Origin: Candidatus Magasanikbacteria bacterium CG10_big_fil_rev_8_21_14_0_10_36_16
GTDB lineage: Bacteria; Patescibacteriota; Patescibacteriia; Magasanikbacterales; UBA922
Direction: 5' to 3'
DNA: 7,529 nt
Assembly: GCA_002773185.1 (NCBI GenBank)
Contig: PFBU01000084.1
Span: forward strand, 20,439 to 27,967
Part shown: positions 5,635-7,529 of the stretch, piece after piece
Layout of the letters: each line of letters opens with the position of its first letter
How positions within the stretch are numbered: the first letter of the stretch is position 1
Made by a program: the position numbers and the translations under genes
The notes under the pieces: model-generated
Database searches by the model: none
Seen by the model: only the letters and a program-made list of their open reading frames with translations
Told to the model about the DNA's origin: nothing

Positions 5635-5740
5635 TTAGGGGAGGTCTAAAGTATAATAAAATGTTTTATCTTGCTAAAGCCCCCCCCTCTTCCGCCAAAG
5701 GTCGGACCAGTCCTCTGGTTGGAACTCCCCCTACTAGGGG
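5635..5740. repeat. GC-rich repeat stretch with small palindromes
   Basis: This part follows the right arm of the inner inverted repeat. It holds a G-rich run (GGTTAGGGGAGG), an AT palindrome ATAAAATGTTTTAT, a run of eight C, ACCAG-TCCT-CTGGT (5706-5719) and CCCCTAcTAGGGG (5728-5740). Its plus-strand translation (SPLVGTPPTRGR) is the kind of false protein often predicted in intergenic repeats, so I do not call a gene. Confidence 0.5.
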
Positions 5741-5820
5741 AAGAATCTACTCTCAATTTCAATTTGTCAACTTTTTTAGGACACCATACATCAAATCCCA
5801 CACTTTTATGCACCGGCCTC

Positions 5821-5828
5821 TAAAAAAT
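5821..5828. repeat. Right target-site duplication of the mobile element
   Basis: TAAAAAAT, identical to 5218-5225 and directly adjacent to the right terminal inverted repeat. The sequence after it continues into the terminator that presumably once followed the Nudix gene closely. Confidence 0.8.
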
Positions 5829-5838
5829 CATCACAAAC

Positions 5839-5866
5839 AAAAGACGACTCAACTGAGTCGTCTTTT
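5839..5866. terminator. Bidirectional rho-independent terminator
   Basis: AAAAGACGACTC (5839-5850) pairs perfectly with GAGTCGTCTTTT (5855-5866) around the loop AACT, with T-runs on both strands. It lies 15 bases past the stop codon of the minus-strand surface protein gene. Before insertion of the 595-bp element it would also have lain about 20 bases past the stop of the Nudix gene. Confidence 0.92.
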
Positions 5867-5881
5867 TAGTTATTAAATAAA

Positions 5882-7529
5882 TTACAAACTATTCAAAACA
5901 CGCCTAGTGTTTGGACCCACAAAACCTAGAGAATCAATACTTTCAGCGGTTTGAAAAGCTTTCACTGCTTTAGTAGTTGCTGAACCATAATAACCTGTGG
6001 CTTCAATATCTTTGGACAGATAACCCAGATCTTGAAGTTTGAGTTGTAATTGTTTCACTTCTTCACCAGAATTACCCCCTTCCAAACCAAGTGTAAACTT
6101 ATAACCACTACTTTGTTTCACTATAGACTTTTGACTACTGGCAACCTCTTCACCATTTACAAAAATAGTAGTACTTGGAATAGTCACTATACGATCCCAT
6201 CTATAACCCAGTGTATTGAAAGACTCCATATCTTTTATATGCCTCTTAACCATCTTACCAGTTTGGCTACTATCTGGAGCTAACAAATAAACGTCTGCTT
6301 TACTAGCATACTTGACCAAAAGTCCGTTTGGATAACCAGTATCTTTGGTGATATCATCTCCTGCTGATACAGAATCTATCAAACTTTGATCTACATCCTC
6401 TACCCAATTCCATGAATACCCTAGATTATTAAAAGCTTCTTCTGAATCAATCCAACGTTTTTTACCTTCAATCATTAGGTATACTTTTGGATCACTAACT
6501 GACTTGATAAGAACGCCATATTGAGGATTAAATTTTGGTCCCCAAGGCATAAAACCTAATGAATCATTTGTAATACCTTGAAGTTTTTCTTTTGTTACAA
6601 CATGAACATCGTTCCAAGAAGTGAAGTAAGTAAAAAATACTGTTGATTTGTTGAATACTCGTTTGGTACAATCGCTACCACCACCAAATGGTGCTGTCAC
6701 ATAATATACTGCTTTTGAATCATTTGATTTGTAAGCTTCACCGATGTTGAGAGAACAATTGATAACAATAGGAGCTGTCGGTGTTTGCTCAAAACTTTGA
6801 CCAACTAATTTTATGGTGTCTAGCGAGTCAACAGTGCCTCCAGAAACAGATTTGAATCTAACATACAATGTTTTGACCCCATTTCCTGTTGTTAGAGTCC
6901 AAGTACTGGTAGCTTTGTATGGAACATAAGTTGCTCCAGTGAAATTTGCCACATTGGAAAACATTATCTGAGTAGCATTAGCTACATTCAAAAATACAGA
7001 AACAGTTGTAGTGTTTGTTTCATATTGTCCGGCATTGATACTTACTGAACCTTGGGTCTCTGATTCATCACCAAGAGTTACCACCTCAAGTTTTACCTTG
7101 CCAGAATTATCAAGACCATTGTAAGTAACAGTAAGATTATCAAAGGAATCACCATTAGTATCTATATTTTTTGGTTCACCAAGAGCAAGTGTCGTAGTCA
7201 CTGGTGTAGATTCTATAACTACTGTAGCACTAGAAGCATCAGCATTCAAAGCTGTTACAGTATGAATTACTGATCCTAATTTCAGTGAAGTTGCTTTGTT
7301 TAATTCATATACTGCATTCAATTTTATAGCTTGAATGGCTTCTGGTTTGGTAGGTAATGTAGGGGGAAAGATAGTTGAACTACTACCACCAGAACTACTT
7401 GGTGTTGGAGCAGGAGTAGAATCACTCGTACCACCACTCGTTGCAGCAAGAACACCAAACGTGGAAAAATGAGTTGTTTGACACGTTATCGTGTTGTTTG
7501 TGGTATCTACAGAACTAGGCAACATTTCC
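5882..7529 (-). CDS. Large surface protein with peptidoglycan-binding C-terminus (5' partial)
   Basis: The reading frame is open through the right edge (a Glu codon precedes the ATG at 7525), so this is the C-terminal part of a larger exported protein; numbering counts from that Met. Residues 1-28 (SSVDTTNNTITC, THFSTFGVLAA) look like the last strands of a bacterial surface beta-domain. A Ser/Thr/Pro/Gly linker follows (30-60), then beta-sandwich-like segments (64-152 and 161-240). The second resembles adhesion modules of the type INxGxxxTN...VYVxF...DTIKL. Three related units follow (about 271-325, 337-390, 401-450), with YLMIEGKKRWI and LGYSWNWVEDV / LGYRWDRIVTI as the clearest shared text. 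The end (479-547: SGEEVKQLQLKLQDLGYL, GYYGSATTKAVKAFQ) is a PG_binding_1 domain that should anchor the protein to peptidoglycan. Its likely role is a wall-attached surface or adhesion protein; ligands are unknown. A strong terminator follows. Confidence 0.85.
   Translation of the reverse strand, partial: EMLPSSVDTTNNTITCQTTHFSTFGVLAATSGGTSDSTPAPTPSSSGGSSSTIFPPTLPTKPEAIQAIKLNAVYELNKATSLKLGSVIHTVTALNADASSATVVIESTPVTTTLALGEPKNIDTNGDSFDNLTVTYNGLDNSGKVKLEVVTLGDESETQGSVSINAGQYETNTTTVSVFLNVANATQIMFSNVANFTGATYVPYKATSTWTLTTGNGVKTLYVRFKSVSGGTVDSLDTIKLVGQSFEQTPTAPIVINCSLNIGEAYKSNDSKAVYYVTAPFGGGSDCTKRVFNKSTVFFTYFTSWNDVHVVTKEKLQGITNDSLGFMPWGPKFNPQYGVLIKSVSDPKVYLMIEGKKRWIDSEEAFNNLGYSWNWVEDVDQSLIDSVSAGDDITKDTGYPNGLLVKYASKADVYLLAPDSSQTGKMVKRHIKDMESFNTLGYRWDRIVTIPSTTIFVNGEEVASSQKSIVKQSSGYKFTLGLEGGNSGEEVKQLQLKLQDLGYLSKDIEATGYYGSATTKAVKAFQTAESIDSLGFVGPNTRRVLNSL

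Larger units (their letters stand above)
5226..5820. mobile_element. Non-autonomous insertion element (MITE or decayed IS), 595 bp
   Basis: The ends are imperfect 26-bp inverted repeats: 5226-5251 read forward matches 5795-5820 read in reverse complement at 22 of 26 positions, and all four differences are transitions. Both begin GAG and share the core ATAAAAGTGTGG. The element is flanked by an exact 8-bp duplication (TAAAAAAT), the signature of transposition. Eight-base duplications are known for the IS256 and IS1595 families among others; I cannot assign one. No transposase is encoded. Inside are a promoter (5271-5298), a short zinc-ribbon-like gene start (5318-5362), a perfect 26-bp inverted repeat (5353-5634) holding a long imperfect palindrome, and a GC-rich repeat stretch (5635-5740). 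The frame 5661-5876 on the plus strand is not a gene. The insertion separates the antiporter-Nudix operon from its terminator. Confidence 0.8.

Noticed and set aside
5661..5876. 71-residue plus-strand frame in the repeat region
   Set aside because: It reads across a C-run, small palindromes, the right terminal repeat, the target duplication and the terminator, and its proline-rich text is typical of false predictions in repeats.

Overview
The window is AT-rich bacterial DNA with compact genes, almost no recognisable Shine-Dalgarno sites and TAA stops on every intact gene whose end is visible. The gene mix is a FemX-like peptidoglycan aminoacyltransferase, a VIT/CCC1 metal transporter, a TrmA/RlmD-type uracil methyltransferase with no Fe-S cysteines, a CaCA antiporter and a large surface protein with a peptidoglycan-binding C-terminus. 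Together with the style of the surface protein repeats this resembles Candidate Phyla Radiation (Patescibacteria) genomes. That placement is inference; there is no rRNA or other taxonomic marker here. The genetic code looks standard.

Layout. 22-1044 (+): FemX-like enzyme ending at a bidirectional terminator (1048-1077) shared with a convergent small gene. 1091-1483 (-): small secreted Lys/Ser/Asp/Tyr-rich repeat protein driven by a perfect sigma70-type promoter (1520-1548). 1574-2296 (-): VIT/CCC1-type iron/manganese transporter; its promoter shows that the real start is 23 codons inside the longest frame. 2297-2465: divergent promoter region with a row of ACTT(T) motifs. 2466-3740 (+): RNA uracil-C5 methyltransferase with a very short leader. 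3741-3934: leader with a perfect 16-bp inverted repeat. 3935-4885 (+): Ca2+/Na+ (cation/proton) antiporter. 4887-5220 (+): Nudix hydrolase pseudogene directly behind it, carrying an internal deletion and a frameshift. 5226-5820: non-autonomous mobile element. 5839-5866: bidirectional terminator. 5882-7529 (-): C-terminal part of a large surface protein that runs off the right edge.

The most interesting region is 5218-5828. A 595-bp element with imperfect 26-bp terminal inverted repeats (22/26) is flanked by an exact 8-bp target duplication, TAAAAAAT. Removing it restores a simple arrangement in which the antiporter-Nudix operon ends about 20 bases before its terminator. Inside the element sit a promoter, a 14-codon zinc-ribbon-like gene start, a perfect 26-bp inverted repeat and, within that, a long imperfect palindrome of a dispersed-repeat type. 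It looks like a decayed insertion sequence or MITE that collected other repeats, in a Russian-doll arrangement.

Functionally the window joins cell-envelope work (FemX-like enzyme, peptidoglycan-binding surface protein, secreted repeat protein) with cation handling (VIT and CaCA transporters). No single pathway links the genes, and I see no defence system, CRISPR array or RNA gene.
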